Part shown: positions 51,091-61,388 of the stretch, one piece after another
Layout of the letters: each line of letters opens with the position of its first letter
Numbering within the stretch: the stretch's first letter is position 1
Source: Halobellus inordinatus
GTDB lineage: Archaea; Halobacteriota; Halobacteria; Halobacteriales; Haloferacaceae
Length of the DNA stretch: 64,000 nucleotides
Reading direction: 5' to 3'
NCBI RefSeq assembly: GCF_024464655.1
Contig: NZ_JANHAV010000006.1
Location: 1-64,000, forward strand
Made by a program: the position numbers and the translations under genes
The notes under the pieces: model-generated
Told to the model about the DNA's origin: nothing
The model's database searches: none
The model's input: the letters and a program-made list of their open reading frames with translations, nothing else

Positions 51091-53292
51091 TCAATTAGCA
51101 GGCAGTCGAATCGTCACGACGCTGCCGCGTGGCTCGTTCTCCTCGAAGGTCAACACGCCGTCGGACTGCTGGACGACCAGGTTGACCAGCCAGAGGCCGA
51201 TGCCGCTGCCGTGATACAGCGGGCCGATCTCTTTGTCTTTGCGCAGCACGTCCCGTTCCATCTCGGGGATGCCAGGACCGTCGTCTGCGACCCGGATCTC
51301 GATCGTCTCCTCGCCGCACTGGACGGTGACGTCGACCCTCGGATCGGAGTGGTCCGTGTGGACGAGCGCGTTCTCGATCAGTTCCTCGACCGCCCGTGAG
51401 ATCGACGGGAGCGTCCGGACCGTGCATTCGTCGGGGGCGGTCAGCGACACGTCGCCGTCGGAGTACTGCTCTCGGATGTTCGAGACGACCGCCTCGACCA
51501 CCGTCGACAGATCGACGCTCTTGCGGGGCTGCGGCTCGGAGAGCAGATTCGTCACCTCGCGCTGCTTGCTCACGTTCTCGATGATGCGGTCGCTGGCGTC
51601 GATGATCTCTTGTGCGTTCTCGGTGGCATCGCCCGACCCGGTGTGCTGGATGACGTCCGCGTACCCCTGGATGATGTTCATATCGTTCCGGAGGTTGTGC
51701 CGGAGCGTCCGATCGAGTATCTGCAACTGCTGGATGCGGTTCTCCCGCTCGGAGACGTCTCGAATGAGGCTTATGACCCCGACCACGTCGTCGTCTGCGT
51801 TTCGGAGGTAGAAGACGGTCGTCTCGCCGGGGAAGACCTGTCCAGACTTCTTCTCGTAGTCGACCGTCTGGGAGAACCGCCGCTCGTCGGCGTGGTCGCC
51901 GATCGCTCGGCCCATCTGCTCGAACTCCGCGTCGTCCTCGTAGAGGACCTTCACCGACTTGCCGGCGACGTCCGAGAGGTCGTATCCGAACAGGCTGGTG
52001 AACTCCGAGTTCGCGTTGGTGATCCGGCGGTCGGTGTCGGCGACGACGATCGCATCGCGGATGCTGTCGAACAGCAACTCGTAGCGCTGCAGGAGTTCCT
52101 GTTCCTGTTTCTTGCGCTCGGAGATGTCCTTGTGGACGCCCACGAAGTGCTCGATCTCGCCGGCGTCGTCGGTGATCGGGGCGATCGTCTGATTGACGAC
52201 GAACTGCTCGCCGTTCTTTCGCTCGTCGACGATTTCGCTCTCCCAGACGTTGCCGGAGAGCACCGTCGCCCACATCTCCTCGTAGAACGTTTCCTCGTGT
52301 TCGTCAGATTTCAGTATCCGCGGATTCTCGTCGAGCAGTTCGTCTTCCGTATAGCCCGTCATCGCCTCGTACGCCGGGTTGACGTACTGGATCGTTCCCG
52401 TTCGATCCGTGATGACGACGGCGTGCCCCGAGTGCTCGACTGCCTGCTCGAACTTTCGGGCCTCGTCCTCGCGCCGCGCCAACTCCCGGTAGAGGGTCTT
52501 CTGTGGCTCCGTGATCCCGGTTTTGACGACCGAGAGGTAGACCAGATAGAACGACCCGAACTTGAGGAAGTGCCCGACGGCGTTCGAGATACCGTAGACG
52601 TCGATGTAGGCGGTGAACGCCAGTTCCGAGACGGCACCGATCACGATTGCGGCGGCCAGCAGTTTGTAGACGGGCGATTCGAACCGGTCTCGCTGCTGGC
52701 GCAACAGAAACAGCGAAGACGTCAGGAGGCCGATGATGATGTACTCGCTGAGGATTTTGAAATCGGTGAGACCGCGCCCGGCCACGTAGGCTCGCGGGAA
52801 CAGATCGAAGACGAACATCGAACCGAGGCCCAGCGCGACGACTGTCGCGTAGCCGCCGACGAGCGCCGAGAGGAGTCCGTCGCTCCACTCCCGCAACGGC
52901 GGATGCTTGTACTTGGAGACGACGCCGAGCGCTCCGGCGCCGACGAGCGTCGCGCTTTCGAGATAGCGCGCGAAGATCCACAGTTGCGTCGGGAGGTCGG
53001 CCCCGGCCTCGGGAAAGACGCCCATCCCCTTGTACGCGAGCGTATGTAGCAGATCGACACCGCCGACGAACAGGTAGCCCACGCCGAGGATGGCGAAGAA
53101 CTGATTGCCGAGTTCGTCGCGTGCGCTCCAGACGACGGTGAAAACGGCGAACGCGACGGTGATACTGAAGAGTTCGACGATGCTGTGAAAGAGCAGGTAG
53201 TTCTGCGTCTGGACGAGATACAGGACGACGACGCCGACGAATCCCAGGAGAAGATGGCGGGCGAGACTGTACAGTCGAGTGCCACCTTCCAT
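51091..53292 (-). CDS. Membrane histidine kinase with MASE3 and two PAS domains
   Basis: A 733-residue sensor kinase. An N-terminal MASE3-type membrane region (about 1-240, roughly seven hydrophobic segments) is followed by two PAS domains (AVEHSGHAVVITDRTGTIQYVNPAYEAMTGYT and DSIRDAIVVADTDRRITNANSEFTSLFGYD). The haloarchaeal phosphoacceptor motif LRHNLRNDMNIIQGYADVI then leads into HATPase (VEELIENALVHTD, DDGPGIPEME, GSGIGLWLVNLVV). I chose the ATG at 53292; upstream in-frame residues lack a family match, though a GTG a few codons earlier is possible. No response regulator is adjacent, so it is an orphan kinase. Confidence 0.9.
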   Translation of the reverse strand: MEGGTRLYSLARHLLLGFVGVVVLYLVQTQNYLLFHSIVELFSITVAFAVFTVVWSARDELGNQFFAILGVGYLFVGGVDLLHTLAYKGMGVFPEAGADLPTQLWIFARYLESATLVGAGALGVVSKYKHPPLREWSDGLLSALVGGYATVVALGLGSMFVFDLFPRAYVAGRGLTDFKILSEYIIIGLLTSSLFLLRQQRDRFESPVYKLLAAAIVIGAVSELAFTAYIDVYGISNAVGHFLKFGSFYLVYLSVVKTGITEPQKTLYRELARREDEARKFEQAVEHSGHAVVITDRTGTIQYVNPAYEAMTGYTEDELLDENPRILKSDEHEETFYEEMWATVLSGNVWESEIVDERKNGEQFVVNQTIAPITDDAGEIEHFVGVHKDISERKKQEQELLQRYELLFDSIRDAIVVADTDRRITNANSEFTSLFGYDLSDVAGKSVKVLYEDDAEFEQMGRAIGDHADERRFSQTVDYEKKSGQVFPGETTVFYLRNADDDVVGVISLIRDVSERENRIQQLQILDRTLRHNLRNDMNIIQGYADVIQHTGSGDATENAQEIIDASDRIIENVSKQREVTNLLSEPQPRKSVDLSTVVEAVVSNIREQYSDGDVSLTAPDECTVRTLPSISRAVEELIENALVHTDHSDPRVDVTVQCGEETIEIRVADDGPGIPEMERDVLRKDKEIGPLYHGSGIGLWLVNLVVQQSDGVLTFEENEPRGSVVTIRLPAN

Positions 53293-53425
53293 TGGTTGCC
53301 CACTTTCGTCATAGAACGAAACTCTTACTACTTCGCTGTCGGCGGAAATCGCGCTACGTTTCGTCGTCTTGTTCGCCGTTCTCGACGTTCTCGCCGTTCC
53401 CGCCGTTCTCGCCGTTTCCTCTGCT

Positions 53426-55729
53426 CTACTCCTCGCTCCCGACGTCGAGTCCGTCGACGTCGTCGAGCGAGAGGTCGTCGGTCTCCAGAGTATCCATCTC
53501 GGGATCGCCGCCGACCTCGCTCTCGAACCAATCGAGTGCCTCCGATAGCGAGTGTGTCGGCGGCGAGCAGGTCCGACCCTCACAGACGTACACCGTCGGC
53601 TCGTCGTCGCGCTGCTCGCGGCCCTTCCAGACCGGTGGCGCGTCGTCGACGCCGAGCACGTCGAGCCACGCGGCGAGGCCGTCGTCCGTCGGCGGACGGG
53701 GAGAGACGACTGCGTCCGGGAGATACGTCGAGGCGAGCGACGTTCGGAAGGCGTCGGGCAGGCCGACCGCTCCACGAGCTGCGGTCCCGGCCGCCGCGTC
53801 GCTCCCATCCGTCGACGCGTCAGCGGCGATCACCACTTCGGTCCCGCCGCGGGCGCGCTTCTCCGCCGCGAGCGCCAGCGAGACGTGTTCGAGCGGCCGT
53901 CCGCGGACCCGGTTCGCGTGGGTGTCGAGCACTGCGTCGGCGACGTCTGCGAAGCCCTCCTCGGGCGCGAAGGCGTCCAGATCGAGCAGTAGCGACGCTG
54001 CCACGCCGGCACTCGACGGCGTCGACTGATCCTGTAGCTCCTGGGGGCGCGTGACGAGCGACTCCCCGTCCGCGGGTGTCAGATACAGCGTCTCGGCGTC
54101 GGCGTCGTAGAACTCCGCGACGACGACTCGGGCCAGATCGAGCGCGAACGCGAGGTGGTCGACGTCGCCGGTCGTCTGATACACCTCGAACGCGCCGCGC
54201 GCGAGGAAGGCGTAGTCGTCGAGATAGCCCGTTCCCTTGACGTCGCCGTCCTTGTAGCGCCGGGCGAGTCGCTGCTCGTCGGCGTCCCACAGGTGCTCGC
54301 GCACGAACGAGAGCGCGTCGGCCGCGAGGTCCGTGTAGGTGTCGTCGCCGAGGACGAGGCCCCCGCGGGCGAGACTGGAGATCGCGAGGCCGTTCCACGA
54401 CGCGAGGACCTTCTCGTCGCGGGCGGGCCGCACGCGCTCTTCGCGCGCCTCGAACAGCGCCTCGCGGGCCTCGTCGAGTCGGTCGACGATCGCCGATTCC
54501 GAGCAGTCGTACCGCTCGGCGAGGTCGGGGATCGACGCTGCGATGGTGAGCACCGTCGACCCCTCGAAGTTCCCTGCGTCGGTCACGCCGAAGCGATCGC
54601 ACGCGATCTCGGCCGTGCGCTCGTCGTCGATGGCGGCCGCGACTTCCTCGGGCGTCCAGACGTAGAACTTCCCTTCGTCGCCTTCGCTGCGGGCGTCGAG
54701 CGTGCTGTAGAACCCGCCGTCGTCGTGTCGGAACTCCCGATCGAGGAACGCGAACGTCTCGCGAGCGATCGTCGCGTACGTCTCGCGGCCGGTGAGTTGG
54801 TACGCCGCGAGGTAGACCCGCGGCAGTTCGGCGTTGTCGTACAGCATCTTCTCGAAGTGCGGGACGGTCCACTCCCGATCGGTCGCGTAGCGGTGGAAGC
54901 CGCCGCCGACGTGGTCGTAGAGGCCACCGGCGGCCATCGCGTCCAGCGTTCCGGTCGCGGCCGACAGTGCCTCCTCAGTTCCCGACCGGACGTAGGAGCG
55001 CAAGAGCGCCTCGACCCGACCCGGTTGCGGAAACTTCGGTCCGCCGGAGCCGAAGCCACCGTACTCCTCGTCCGTCGCTCGGAGTGCCGCTTTCGCGACG
55101 TTGCCGAGCACGTCCGCGCCGAGCGTGTCGTCGGCGACCTCGCTCGCGGCCCCGGGGCCGCCGGCCGGCGCCTCGCCTGTCGATCCGCTCGCCGATGTCG
55201 TCTCAAGGCGGTCACGCAAGGCGTCGGTCCACTGGTCGGCGCGGTTCTCGATCTCCTCGCGGCCGGTCTCCCAGGACGCGGCGAAGGACTCACAGATGTC
55301 GAGGAAGCCGGGGGCGTTGCCGCGGCGCTGGTCCTCCCGTTTCGGGAAGTAGGTCCCGACGTAGAACGGCTTGCCCTCGGGCGTGAGCCAGACCGACAGC
55401 GGCCAGCCGCCCCCGCCGGCGACGAGCTGGCAGATGGTCTGATAGATCCGGTCGAGGTCGGGGCGCTCCTCGCGGTCGACCTTGATCGGAACGAACGACT
55501 CGTTGAGCACGGACGCGACCTCCTCGTCCTCGAAGCTCTCTTCGGCCATCACGTGACACCAGTGGCACGACGAGTAGCCGATCGAGAGGAAGATCGGCCG
55601 ATCGGTCGCCTTCGCGGCCGCGAGCGCGGCGTCGTCCCACGGCTGCCAGTTGACCGGGTTGTCGGCGTGCTGGCGGAGATACGGGCTCTCCTCCTCGTCG
55701 AGTCGGTTCCGGACTAGGGGATCGTCCAT
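53426..55729 (-). CDS. DUF255 thioredoxin-domain protein (YyaL/SSP411-like)
   Basis: A 767-residue protein. The N-terminal DUF255 domain ([21 protein letters not shown], then [18 protein letters not shown] with the CHWC redox motif) is fused to an (alpha/alpha)6 barrel of the N-acylglucosamine epimerase/GH type ([31 protein letters not shown]). This architecture is SSP411/YyaL; its reaction is not established. The ATG at 55729 matches the usual start. It is divergent from purD. Confidence 0.92.
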   Translation of the reverse strand: MDDPLVRNRLDEEESPYLRQHADNPVNWQPWDDAALAAAKATDRPIFLSIGYSSCHWCHVMAEESFEDEEVASVLNESFVPIKVDREERPDLDRIYQTICQLVAGGGGWPLSVWLTPEGKPFYVGTYFPKREDQRRGNAPGFLDICESFAASWETGREEIENRADQWTDALRDRLETTSASGSTGEAPAGGPGAASEVADDTLGADVLGNVAKAALRATDEEYGGFGSGGPKFPQPGRVEALLRSYVRSGTEEALSAATGTLDAMAAGGLYDHVGGGFHRYATDREWTVPHFEKMLYDNAELPRVYLAAYQLTGRETYATIARETFAFLDREFRHDDGGFYSTLDARSEGDEGKFYVWTPEEVAAAIDDERTAEIACDRFGVTDAGNFEGSTVLTIAASIPDLAERYDCSESAIVDRLDEAREALFEAREERVRPARDEKVLASWNGLAISSLARGGLVLGDDTYTDLAADALSFVREHLWDADEQRLARRYKDGDVKGTGYLDDYAFLARGAFEVYQTTGDVDHLAFALDLARVVVAEFYDADAETLYLTPADGESLVTRPQELQDQSTPSSAGVAASLLLDLDAFAPEEGFADVADAVLDTHANRVRGRPLEHVSLALAAEKRARGGTEVVIAADASTDGSDAAAGTAARGAVGLPDAFRTSLASTYLPDAVVSPRPPTDDGLAAWLDVLGVDDAPPVWKGREQRDDEPTVYVCEGRTCSPPTHSLSEALDWFESEVGGDPEMDTLETDDLSLDDVDGLDVGSEE

Positions 55730-55899
55730 ACGGACCGTACGACGCTGCGGTGCAAAAACAGTGTGACGTGTCGTGGTCGCTGTCGCGTCGGTTGCGCAAG
55801 TTTGGAGGGTGCCTCCCCGGCCGCAGAACCGCACGAACGTGCATATACGAATACCGAAAAAGAGCAACCTTTACACTCCCGTGTGTATGCCCTCCGAGT

Positions 55900-57198
55900 A
55901 TGTCTGACTCGGAGACGGTGCTTCTCGTCGGTGGCGGCGGACGCGAACACGCGATCGCCCGCGCGCTGACTGACGACCCGGCGTGCGACCTCTACGCGTG
56001 TGCGAGCAACCGCAACCCCGGTATCACGGCGCTCGCCGAGGGCTTCGAGACGATCGCTGAGACGGCCGCCGAGGAGATCGTCGCCTACGCGACCGACGTC
56101 GGTGCCGACCTCGCCATCATCGGCCCCGAATCGGCGCTGGAAGCCGGCGTCGCCGACGCGCTCGACGAGGCCGGCGTCTACACCTTCGGCCCCGACGCCG
56201 ACGCCGCCCGCATCGAGACCGACAAGGCGTTCCAGCGGGAGTTTATGCAGTCCGAGTCGATCCCGGGCTGTCCCGACTTCGCCGTCTTCGACGATATGGA
56301 CGCCGCCTGCGACTACATCGACGACTACGACGGCGACCTCGCGGTCAAGCCCGCGGGCCTCACCGGCGGCAAGGGCGTGAAGGTCATCGGCGACCAGGTG
56401 ACCGCCGAAGAAGCGAAAACGTACCTCCGCGAGAACGACTACGAGCAGGTCGTCCTCGAAGAGCGCCTCGTCGGCGAGGAGTTCACCGTGCAGGCGTTCG
56501 TCGCGAACGGCGACGTCCGGCCGACGCCCGCCGTGCAGGACCACAAGCGCGCCTACGAGGGCGACGAGGGACCGAACACCGGCGGGATGGGAAGCTACAG
56601 CGACGCCGGCCCCGAACTGCCGTTTATGACCGCCGCGGACTACGCCGACGCGGTCGAGATTCTGGAGGCGACCGTCGACGCGCTGCCGGACTACAAAGGC
56701 GTCCTCTACGGACAGTTTATGCTCGGCGCCGACGGTCCGAAAGTCGTCGAGTTCAACGCGCGCTTCGGCGACCCGGAGGCGACGAACACGCTCCCCGTCC
56801 TCGACACCTCGTTCCTCGACGTACTGACCGCGGCCCGCGACGGTGAGCCGCTCCCGCAGCTCGAATTTGCCGGCAAGGCGACGGTCTGTAAGTACGCCGT
56901 TCCCGAGGGCTACCCGACTGACCCCAAGAGCGGCGCGAAGATCACCGTCGACGAGGACAGCGTCGGCGACGCGCTCCTGTTCTACGCCAGCGTCGACGGG
57001 CGCGAGGACGGCCTCTACACCACGACCTCCCGCTCGTTCGCCGTCGTCGGCGTCGCCGACTCCATCGAAGAAGCCGAAAAACAGGCCGAAGACGCCCTCG
57101 CTGCTGCGGGCGACGGACTCCGCGTGCGCCACGACGTCGGGAAACCTGACCTCGTCCAGCGCCGGATCGACCATATGGCCGAACTGCGCGGCGAGTAA
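55900..57198 (+). CDS. purD: Phosphoribosylamine-glycine ligase
   Basis: Second step of purine synthesis: joins glycine to phosphoribosylamine with ATP to give GAR. 432 residues, normal length. N-terminal VLLVGGGGREHAIARAL, ATP-grasp domain with KPAGLTGGKGVKVIGDQVTAEEA, LVGEEFTVQAFV and GGMGSYSD, and FNARFGDPEA at the metal site. ATG at 55900. The stretch just upstream, TTTACACTCCCGTGTGTAT, resembles the element before the Orc-like gene (2022-2044). Confidence 0.95.
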   Translation: MSDSETVLLVGGGGREHAIARALTDDPACDLYACASNRNPGITALAEGFETIAETAAEEIVAYATDVGADLAIIGPESALEAGVADALDEAGVYTFGPDADAARIETDKAFQREFMQSESIPGCPDFAVFDDMDAACDYIDDYDGDLAVKPAGLTGGKGVKVIGDQVTAEEAKTYLRENDYEQVVLEERLVGEEFTVQAFVANGDVRPTPAVQDHKRAYEGDEGPNTGGMGSYSDAGPELPFMTAADYADAVEILEATVDALPDYKGVLYGQFMLGADGPKVVEFNARFGDPEATNTLPVLDTSFLDVLTAARDGEPLPQLEFAGKATVCKYAVPEGYPTDPKSGAKITVDEDSVGDALLFYASVDGREDGLYTTTSRSFAVVGVADSIEEAEKQAEDALAAAGDGLRVRHDVGKPDLVQRRIDHMAELRGE

Positions 57199-57313
57199 CG
57201 ACGGGGGAGCGTCGCGAGAAACGCCCGCTGGCGATTGCGAGACGCGCCCGCCGACTATTTCGAGACGCGCCCGACGAGCGAACCTTTTGGTCACTGCCCG
57301 AGAAGGGGCGGTC

Positions 57314-57934
57314 GTGAGCGACGACGCCGACTCTCCAGACGACGCGGACGACCCCGCTGCCGACGACGGTCGCAGACACGGCCGCGTCCAGCGGCATCCG
57401 ACGCCGGGACCGCTCAATTCGCTACAGTACTGGACGGACGCGAAGCCGGTCTGGCGCGTCGCCCTCAACTACGTCCTCGTGTGGATCGCCCGGATCGCTC
57501 CTTCCCTTCGGGTCCGCAACTGGGCGCTCCGCCGCCTCGGCGTAACCGTCGGGAGGGGCGTCTCCTGGGGGCTGGAGGCGACGCCGGACGTGTTCTGGCC
57601 CGAACTGATCACGCTCGGCGATCACGTCGTCGTCGGCTACGACTCGGTGATCCTCTGTCACGAGTTCTTACAGGACGAGTACCGGACCGGCGAGGTCGTC
57701 GTCGGCGACCGCGCGATGATCGGTGCGAAAGCGGTGATCCTCCCGGGTGTGCGGATCGGCGAGAGTGCACAGGTCGCGGCAAACTCCCTCGTGACTCGGG
57801 ACGTCCCGCCGAACGCGACTGTTGCGGGCGTCCCGGCGCGACCGATGGGAGAGAGTGAGAGTGCAGACGACGAAGCAGATAGCGACGAGCACGAAAACGG
57901 CGACGAGCGCGGCACCGACGGAAGCGACGAGTGA
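57314..57934 (+). CDS. Hexapeptide-repeat acyltransferase (left-handed beta-helix)
   Basis: A 206-residue acyltransferase-like protein. A predicted N-terminal amphipathic/hydrophobic helix (WRVALNYVLVWIARIAPSL) precedes the hexapeptide repeats (TLGDHVVVGYDSVILCHEF, VVVGDRAMIGAKAVILPGVRIGESAQVAANSLVTRDVPPNATVAGVPARPMG), the hallmark of maltose/serine O-acetyltransferase-type trimers. Acidic N- and C-terminal tails are halophilic. The start is GTG at 57314, since no ATG fits. Acceptor unknown. It follows purD by 115 bp. Confidence 0.87.
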   Translation: MSDDADSPDDADDPAADDGRRHGRVQRHPTPGPLNSLQYWTDAKPVWRVALNYVLVWIARIAPSLRVRNWALRRLGVTVGRGVSWGLEATPDVFWPELITLGDHVVVGYDSVILCHEFLQDEYRTGEVVVGDRAMIGAKAVILPGVRIGESAQVAANSLVTRDVPPNATVAGVPARPMGESESADDEADSDEHENGDERGTDGSDE

Positions 57935-57978
57935 CGAGCGCAGCACAGACGACGGAAGCGCCCTAACAGACGGCGGAG

Positions 57979-58803
57979 CTACTCCCGAATGCGAACGACG
58001 CCCTTCTCGAACACCGTGCTGTTGGGCACGATGAACTCCTCGCCGTCGTTCTCGACGTGTGTGACGAACAGATTCACTTCCTGGACGATGCCGCGCGCGT
58101 CGCCGATCTGGACCTCGTCGCCGATCGCGTACGGTTGATTCAACAGGAGATACGACCCCGCGGCCCCGGATTTGAGCAGATCCGAGAGCGCGATGCCGCC
58201 GAGTAGTACGAGCGCGAAGAGGTACGCGGCCAAGAGTACGACGAGCGCGAGCGTGGCGACGCCGAGTTGCGACAGCGCGATCAGGACGGCCACGTAGAAC
58301 ACGGAGAACTTCGCGAGGCGGGGGAAGACGCCGATCTGTGGGAGTTTGATTCCGGTGAGTCGCTCGCCGACGACGAGTTGGACCTTGTCGCCGACGACGA
58401 CGCCGACGATGAGGATGATGACCGCGAAGAAGAGTTGCGGGAGGAACTGTACTGTGTGACTCCAGAAACTGGCTGCGACAGTGATGTTGCCAACCGAAAG
58501 CACCGCCAGGAATGTGATGCCGAGGACGAAAAATCGGACGAGCGTGCCGAGTACTTCGACAGTAGAGGTGTCGAACTCACGCGCCGTCCGCTCGAAGGCT
58601 GTGCCCTCGATCGCCTCGGGAACACCGAACCGCACGAGCGCACGCGTCGTCAGCGTGCCGAGCACGGCGGCGGCGATCAGCCCGACCACGACGACGAGCA
58701 ACACTGCCCAGACCACACGCGGGACCGCGTCGAAGATGTCGAGGAACTGCCCAGGGTCGAACTGTAACACAGTGTGTGTCGACAGTAGGCCCTCCCCCGT
58801 CAT
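57979..58803 (-). CDS. Small-conductance mechanosensitive channel family protein
   Basis: A 274-residue MscS-type channel. About five hydrophobic segments are followed by the pore-lining GGIALSDLLKSGAAGSYLLLNQPYAIGDEVQIGDARGIVQEVNLFVTHVENDGEEFIVPNSTVFEKG, the conserved MscS beta domain. It opens on membrane tension and releases solutes during hypo-osmotic shock. It overlaps the dacZ stop by the ATGA arrangement, so the two are co-translated. The pair links c-di-AMP signalling with osmotic relief, a theme known in haloarchaea. Confidence 0.9.
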   Translation of the reverse strand: MTGEGLLSTHTVLQFDPGQFLDIFDAVPRVVWAVLLVVVVGLIAAAVLGTLTTRALVRFGVPEAIEGTAFERTAREFDTSTVEVLGTLVRFFVLGITFLAVLSVGNITVAASFWSHTVQFLPQLFFAVIILIVGVVVGDKVQLVVGERLTGIKLPQIGVFPRLAKFSVFYVAVLIALSQLGVATLALVVLLAAYLFALVLLGGIALSDLLKSGAAGSYLLLNQPYAIGDEVQIGDARGIVQEVNLFVTHVENDGEEFIVPNSTVFEKGVVRIRE

Positions 58804-59618
58804 CAGTACTCCTCCGGATCGATCTCCAGGATGATCTGCCCGCCCTTGAACGCCCGGACGAGGCCGTCGGACTCAGACAGCACGATGGCCGTCGCGTTCG
58901 TGTCGCGGGTGATCGCCGCGCCGGCCATATGGCGCGCACCGAGCCCTTTCGGGATGTCGACCCCTTCGGCCGCCGGTTCGAGGTAGCGATACGCGCTGAC
59001 GATCTTCCCCGAATCCGAGATGACGAACGCGCCGTCCAGGCGGGAGAACTCCTTGAGCATCACGTTCACGATGGGGTCGCCGACGTGGACGTGTGACTTC
59101 TCGAAGGGGTTGTAGCTGAGCGGGCGGGACTTGTTCATCACCTTGCCGGCGTCGCCGACGACGAACAGCGCGCCGACCGGCTTGCCCTTCTGTCCCTTCT
59201 TGCCGAGCTCGATCGCGACCTCGAAGACGTCGCGGATGACGCTCGGATCCGCCCGCGAGTTCGCGAACAGGTCGTAAATGCCAGAACGCATCGACTCGTC
59301 GATGCGGACCCGAACGAGACCGTCGGCGTCGCCGTCGAAGATCCGGACGCTGCACGCGACGACGTCGCCCTCCTCGACGAGTTCCTGTTCGAGCGCGCCC
59401 TCGACGCCGAATCTGATCCGATCGCTGACGTTGTCGAACTCCAGCGGCAGTTCGACGTACGTCTCGGCCTCGACGGCGTTCTCGGGCGCGATGACGACCA
59501 GTTCCTCGTCGATATCGGCGTCTGCGAACCGCTCGTAGTGGGAACTGCTCGGCGAGAAGAGAAACACGCTCTCGACGTCCGACACGAGATCGCCCAGGAT
59601 GTCCGATAACGCCGACAT
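58803..59618 (-). CDS. dacZ: Diadenylate cyclase
   Basis: Makes c-di-AMP from two ATP, 271 residues. The DisA_N (DAC) domain covers about residues 120-265: VGALFVVGDAGKVM, then DGAFVISDSGKIVSAYRYL with the catalytic DGA motif, and GLGARHMAGAAITRDTNATAIVLSES with the RHxxA motif. The N-terminal ~115 residues are the archaeal DacZ extension. Archaeal DacZ controls osmotic adaptation. It lies 131 bp after proS on the same strand and overlaps mscS. Confidence 0.95.
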   Translation of the reverse strand: MSALSDILGDLVSDVESVFLFSPSSSHYERFADADIDEELVVIAPENAVEAETYVELPLEFDNVSDRIRFGVEGALEQELVEEGDVVACSVRIFDGDADGLVRVRIDESMRSGIYDLFANSRADPSVIRDVFEVAIELGKKGQKGKPVGALFVVGDAGKVMNKSRPLSYNPFEKSHVHVGDPIVNVMLKEFSRLDGAFVISDSGKIVSAYRYLEPAAEGVDIPKGLGARHMAGAAITRDTNATAIVLSESDGLVRAFKGGQIILEIDPEEY

Positions 59619-59749
59619 TGCTACCGCTATTCTCCGGGCGCTGTAAAGCGTTGTGGGACGTTCTCGAAGGTGATAGCCGTCAGACGGACGACAGACGGAG
59701 GACGAGTAATAAAAAATGACTGACAGATCCGGGCGAAGTCGCGTACGCG

Positions 59750-61216
59750 TCAGTACGACTTCGCGAAGTACGCGGTCTCGACGGCGTCGTCGCCGCAGAT
59801 GGCGCAGTCTTCGTCGTGGTGGATCTCCGCGTCAGGATCGTCGAGCGGAACCATCACGATCTCGGCGGCGATCGGCTCTTTGATCTCGGCTTCACACTCC
59901 TCATCGCCGCACCACGGCGCCTTGACGTAGCCGCCGTGCTGGCCGAGCGTGCCCAGGATCTCCGCGCGGTCTGTGGCCTCGCGGACGTTCTCTTCGAGGT
60001 TCTCCTCGGCGGCGGCGTACAGTTTCGCGTACACCTCGTCGAAGTGGGATTCGACAGTTTCGACGATGTCGTCTCTGTCTTCTTCGGTCGACTCGCCGTC
60101 GGGCCGGTGGACCAGCGTGACCGTCCCGTCGTCGGCCTCGTTGGGGCCGATCTCCATCCGGACGGGGACGCCTTTCAGCTCCCACTCGTTGAACTTGAAG
60201 CCGGGGTTGCGCTCGTCGCGGTCGTCGAGTTCGACGCGGATGCCGGCGGCTTCGAGATCCGCGGCGATATCTTCGGCGTATTCGAGGACGTCCTCCTTCG
60301 TGTCGGCCTGCCAGATCGGAACGATGACGATCTGCTCGGGCGCGATCGCGGGCGGTAGAACGAGCCCCTGATCGTCCGAGTGCGTCATAATGAGCGCGCC
60401 GAGCGCCCGCCAGGAGAGCCCCCACGAGGTCGTGTGCGCGATCTGGGTCTCCTCGTCCTCGTCGGTGTAGGTGATGTCGAACGCCTCCGCAAACGAGGTG
60501 CCGAGGTAGTGGGAGGTCGCTCCCTGGACGGACTTGCCGTCCGGCATCAGCGCTTCGACCGTCGTCGTCGTGTCCGCGCCGGGGAACTTGTCGTGTTCGG
60601 GCTTCGCGCCGCGGAGGACGGGCATCGCGAGCAGATCCTCGTAGGTCTCCTCGTACTGATCGAGGCGGCGCGTCGTCTCCGCCCAGGCGTCCTCGCGGGT
60701 GGCGTGCGCGGTGTGACCCTCCTGCCAGAGGAACTCTTTCGTCCGGAAGAACGGCTTCGTCTCCGTCGCTTCCCAGCGAACGACCGACGCCCACTGATTC
60801 ACACGCAGCGGCAGGTCGCGGTGGCTGCGGACCCACTGGGAGATGTAGGGCGTGATGATCGACTCGGAGGTCGGGCGGACCGCGAGCGGCTCTTCGAGTT
60901 CCTGGTTACCAGCGCGCTCGACCCACGCGACCTCGGGGTCGAAGCCTTCGACGATGTCTTTCTCCCGTTCGAGGTAGCTCTCGGGGATGAAAAGCGGGAA
61001 GTAGGCGTTCTGGACGCCGGTGTCTTTGAACAGGCCGTCGAGGTGGCCCTGGATGCGCTCCCAGAGTTCGTACGCGCGGGGGCGCGTGACGATGAATCCG
61101 CTCATCCCCTCGGGCGCGTAGTTCGCGAGGCCGGCCTTCTGGACGACTTCGGCGTACCACTCGCCGGTGTTGTATTCTTTCGACTCGGTGATGCCGAGTT
61201 CCTGGTCGTCGCTCAT
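59750..61216 (-). CDS. proS: Prolyl-tRNA synthetase, archaeal/eukaryal type
   Basis: Charges tRNA-Pro with proline, 488 residues. Class II motifs: motif 1 near FIPESYLEREKDIVEGF, proline-binding LAVRPTSESIITPYISQWVRSHRDLPLRVNQWASVVRWE, motif 2 FFRTKEFLWQEGHTAHA, and motif 3 GLSWRALGALIMTHSDDQGLVLPP. The anticodon-binding domain is followed by a C-terminal zinc-type domain (CGDEECEAEI, CAICGDDAVETAYFAKSY). Standard length for this form. It is upstream of dacZ and mscS. Confidence 0.97.
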   Translation of the reverse strand: MSDDQELGITESKEYNTGEWYAEVVQKAGLANYAPEGMSGFIVTRPRAYELWERIQGHLDGLFKDTGVQNAYFPLFIPESYLEREKDIVEGFDPEVAWVERAGNQELEEPLAVRPTSESIITPYISQWVRSHRDLPLRVNQWASVVRWEATETKPFFRTKEFLWQEGHTAHATREDAWAETTRRLDQYEETYEDLLAMPVLRGAKPEHDKFPGADTTTTVEALMPDGKSVQGATSHYLGTSFAEAFDITYTDEDEETQIAHTTSWGLSWRALGALIMTHSDDQGLVLPPAIAPEQIVIVPIWQADTKEDVLEYAEDIAADLEAAGIRVELDDRDERNPGFKFNEWELKGVPVRMEIGPNEADDGTVTLVHRPDGESTEEDRDDIVETVESHFDEVYAKLYAAAEENLEENVREATDRAEILGTLGQHGGYVKAPWCGDEECEAEIKEPIAAEIVMVPLDDPDAEIHHDEDCAICGDDAVETAYFAKSY

Positions 61217-61388
61217 TACGTATCTCGAGCCTCAGGGCGGTCTTAAATCCCCTGATAGGACGGCTGGGACTACGTTATCGGGGTTCGGCGGGCGCCGAAG
61301 ACGCGGGAAACGTCGCACGGCTCACTCCGGGACGCCCAGCGCCGACACCCGACGCGCAGACACGCCACGTGCCGACGGGCGGGCACCC

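Noticed and set aside
53293-53808. N-terminal extension of the histidine kinase
   Set aside because: The extension is Ser/Arg/Thr-rich and antisense-like to the neighbouring DUF255 gene's end; the MASE3 region begins just after 53292.
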